A stretch of DNA of 64,000 nucleotides, from assembly GCF_003797125.1 (NCBI RefSeq), contig NZ_RKKE01000005.1, forward strand, positions 186,001-250,000, written 5' to 3'. The notes below the pieces were generated by a model. It saw only the letters and a program-made list of their open reading frames with translations, ran no database searches and was not told where the DNA came from. Source of the DNA: Shewanella frigidimarina. Lineage in GTDB: Bacteria; Pseudomonadota; Gammaproteobacteria; Enterobacterales; Shewanellaceae. Shown one piece after another: positions 63,587 through 64,000 of this stretch. The stretch's first letter is position 1, and every line of letters begins with the position of its first letter. The translations under genes were made by a program, and so were the position numbers.

Positions 63587-64000
63587 TAGACAAGCCTCTC
63601 TAACTTTAGCAATATTGCCTCTTTAGTTTGTTCAAACACAGGCAATAATGTGTCTGAGAGATGATTGGCATCGCTCAACTTACCACTACGTGCAAACAAC
63701 TCAATTTGACTCGCTAACGTCTGAATTTTTATCGCCCCTACATTGGCCGAACTGGACTTTAGTGAGTGTGCTGATTTAAAGACTTGATCGGCATCCTTGT
63801 CTATTAACCCTTTAATGACATTATTAATTAATACTGGTGCATTTTCTAAATACAAATCCGCTATACTTTTCACCAGATCACTTGAGTCATCAGGCGAAAT
63901 TTGTTGAATGTCATCAAGGGGCCCATCAACAAATACTAACGATTCCTCGCTCTGAACTTCCTCGACCACGGCAACAGGACTCTCAGACTCAAAAACCCAT
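63586..64000 (-). CDS. C-terminal Hpt end of a sensor kinase (5' end outside the window)
   Basis: The frame is open to the window edge (minus strand 5' end at 64000), so the gene is partial. The visible part is a histidine phosphotransfer domain of about 110 residues: FKSAHSLKSSSANVGAIKIQTLASQIE, where H in SAHSLK is the phosphorylated residue. It should be the terminal domain of a hybrid histidine kinase that feeds the REC-GGDEF-EAL protein via a His-Asp relay. The usual acidic linker precedes it (EEVQSEESLVFVDGPLDD). Confidence 0.85.
   Translation of the reverse strand, partial: WVFESESPVAVVEEVQSEESLVFVDGPLDDIQQISPDDSSDLVKSIADLYLENAPVLINNVIKGLIDKDADQVFKSAHSLKSSSANVGAIKIQTLASQIELFARSGKLSDANHLSDTLLPVFEQTKEAILLKLERLV

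Noticed and set aside
1-64000. CRISPR arrays, tRNA, rRNA, insertion sequences, prophage
   Set aside because: I saw no regularly spaced repeats, no tRNA-like cloverleaf, no transposase, integrase or phage gene on reading both strands.

Overview
The window reads as chromosome of a Shewanella-like gammaproteobacterium. The gene content and order point that way: a c-type cytochrome next to yihI/DUF2489, a hutC-hutU-hutH operon divergent from hutI, a TonB receptor/MFS/sucrose phosphorylase sugar cluster, MSHA-type pilin, many GGDEF/EAL proteins, and a mosaic intergenic repeat of the kind seen in that genus. Genus assignment is inference; no marker gene such as rRNA lies in the window. Coding density is high, base composition is even and moderately AT-rich, and I see no insertion sequence, prophage, CRISPR array, tRNA or rRNA.

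Layout. 1-3.6 kb: 3' end of a cytochrome gene, a GGA-rich CsrB/CsrC-type small RNA, a zinc-ribbon methyltransferase, yihI, a DUF2489 protein and a lysophospholipid acyltransferase. 3.7-6.5 kb: exported alpha/beta hydrolase and a YbdG-type mechanosensitive channel. 6.8-12.2 kb: histidine utilisation, with a 14-bp HutC palindrome between the divergent transcripts. 12.2-24 kb: exported HAD dehalogenase, exported amidohydrolase, small lipoprotein and hypothetical genes, a repeat mosaic (16.3-16.7 kb), a DUF885 lipoprotein, an esterase-fold protein without its serine, mtnC, two hotdog thioesterases and a GNAT protein. 24-32 kb: long-chain acyl-CoA synthetase, a YtrA-type GntR/ABC operon, and a divergent peptidase-NatA-NatB operon. 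32-36 kb: small PspB-like protein, diguanylate cyclase, mog, orphan MSHA-type pilin. 35.8-41.2 kb: TetR repressor and divergent MexEF-like RND pump. 41.3-49.2 kb: sucrose phosphorylase catabolism (scrK, TonB receptor, scrT, scrP, scrR) with two identical 18-bp operator palindromes. 49.3-50.5 kb: NlpC/P60 lipoprotein and AcuR/NemR-like TetR regulator. 50.9-56.7 kb: an envelope-stress-like locus around a sigma-54 activator. 57-61.3 kb: arsenic resistance operon. 61.5-64 kb: REC-PAS-GGDEF-EAL response regulator and the Hpt end of a sensor kinase cut by the window edge.

The most interesting element is the 50.9-56.9 kb locus. A sigma-54 activator whose N-terminal receiver-like domain carries Glu where a phosphoacceptor Asp would sit is flanked by two predicted sigma-54 promoters (51866-51882 before a BON-domain gene, 56797-56813 before DUF1328-lipoprotein-phosphatase/lipid kinase). 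Each promoter has a copy of the same TTTTTACCGA-based imperfect palindrome about 95-106 bp upstream of the -24 element, the usual enhancer distance. This looks like a compact local RpoN regulon of envelope-stress proteins that includes a dual-specificity phosphatase fused to a diacylglycerol kinase. The small RNA near yihI (same neighbourhood as E. coli csrC), the ArsC-ArsR fusion with ArsJ/GAPDH, and the terminator placed directly before the scrK ribosome binding site are the next most notable items.
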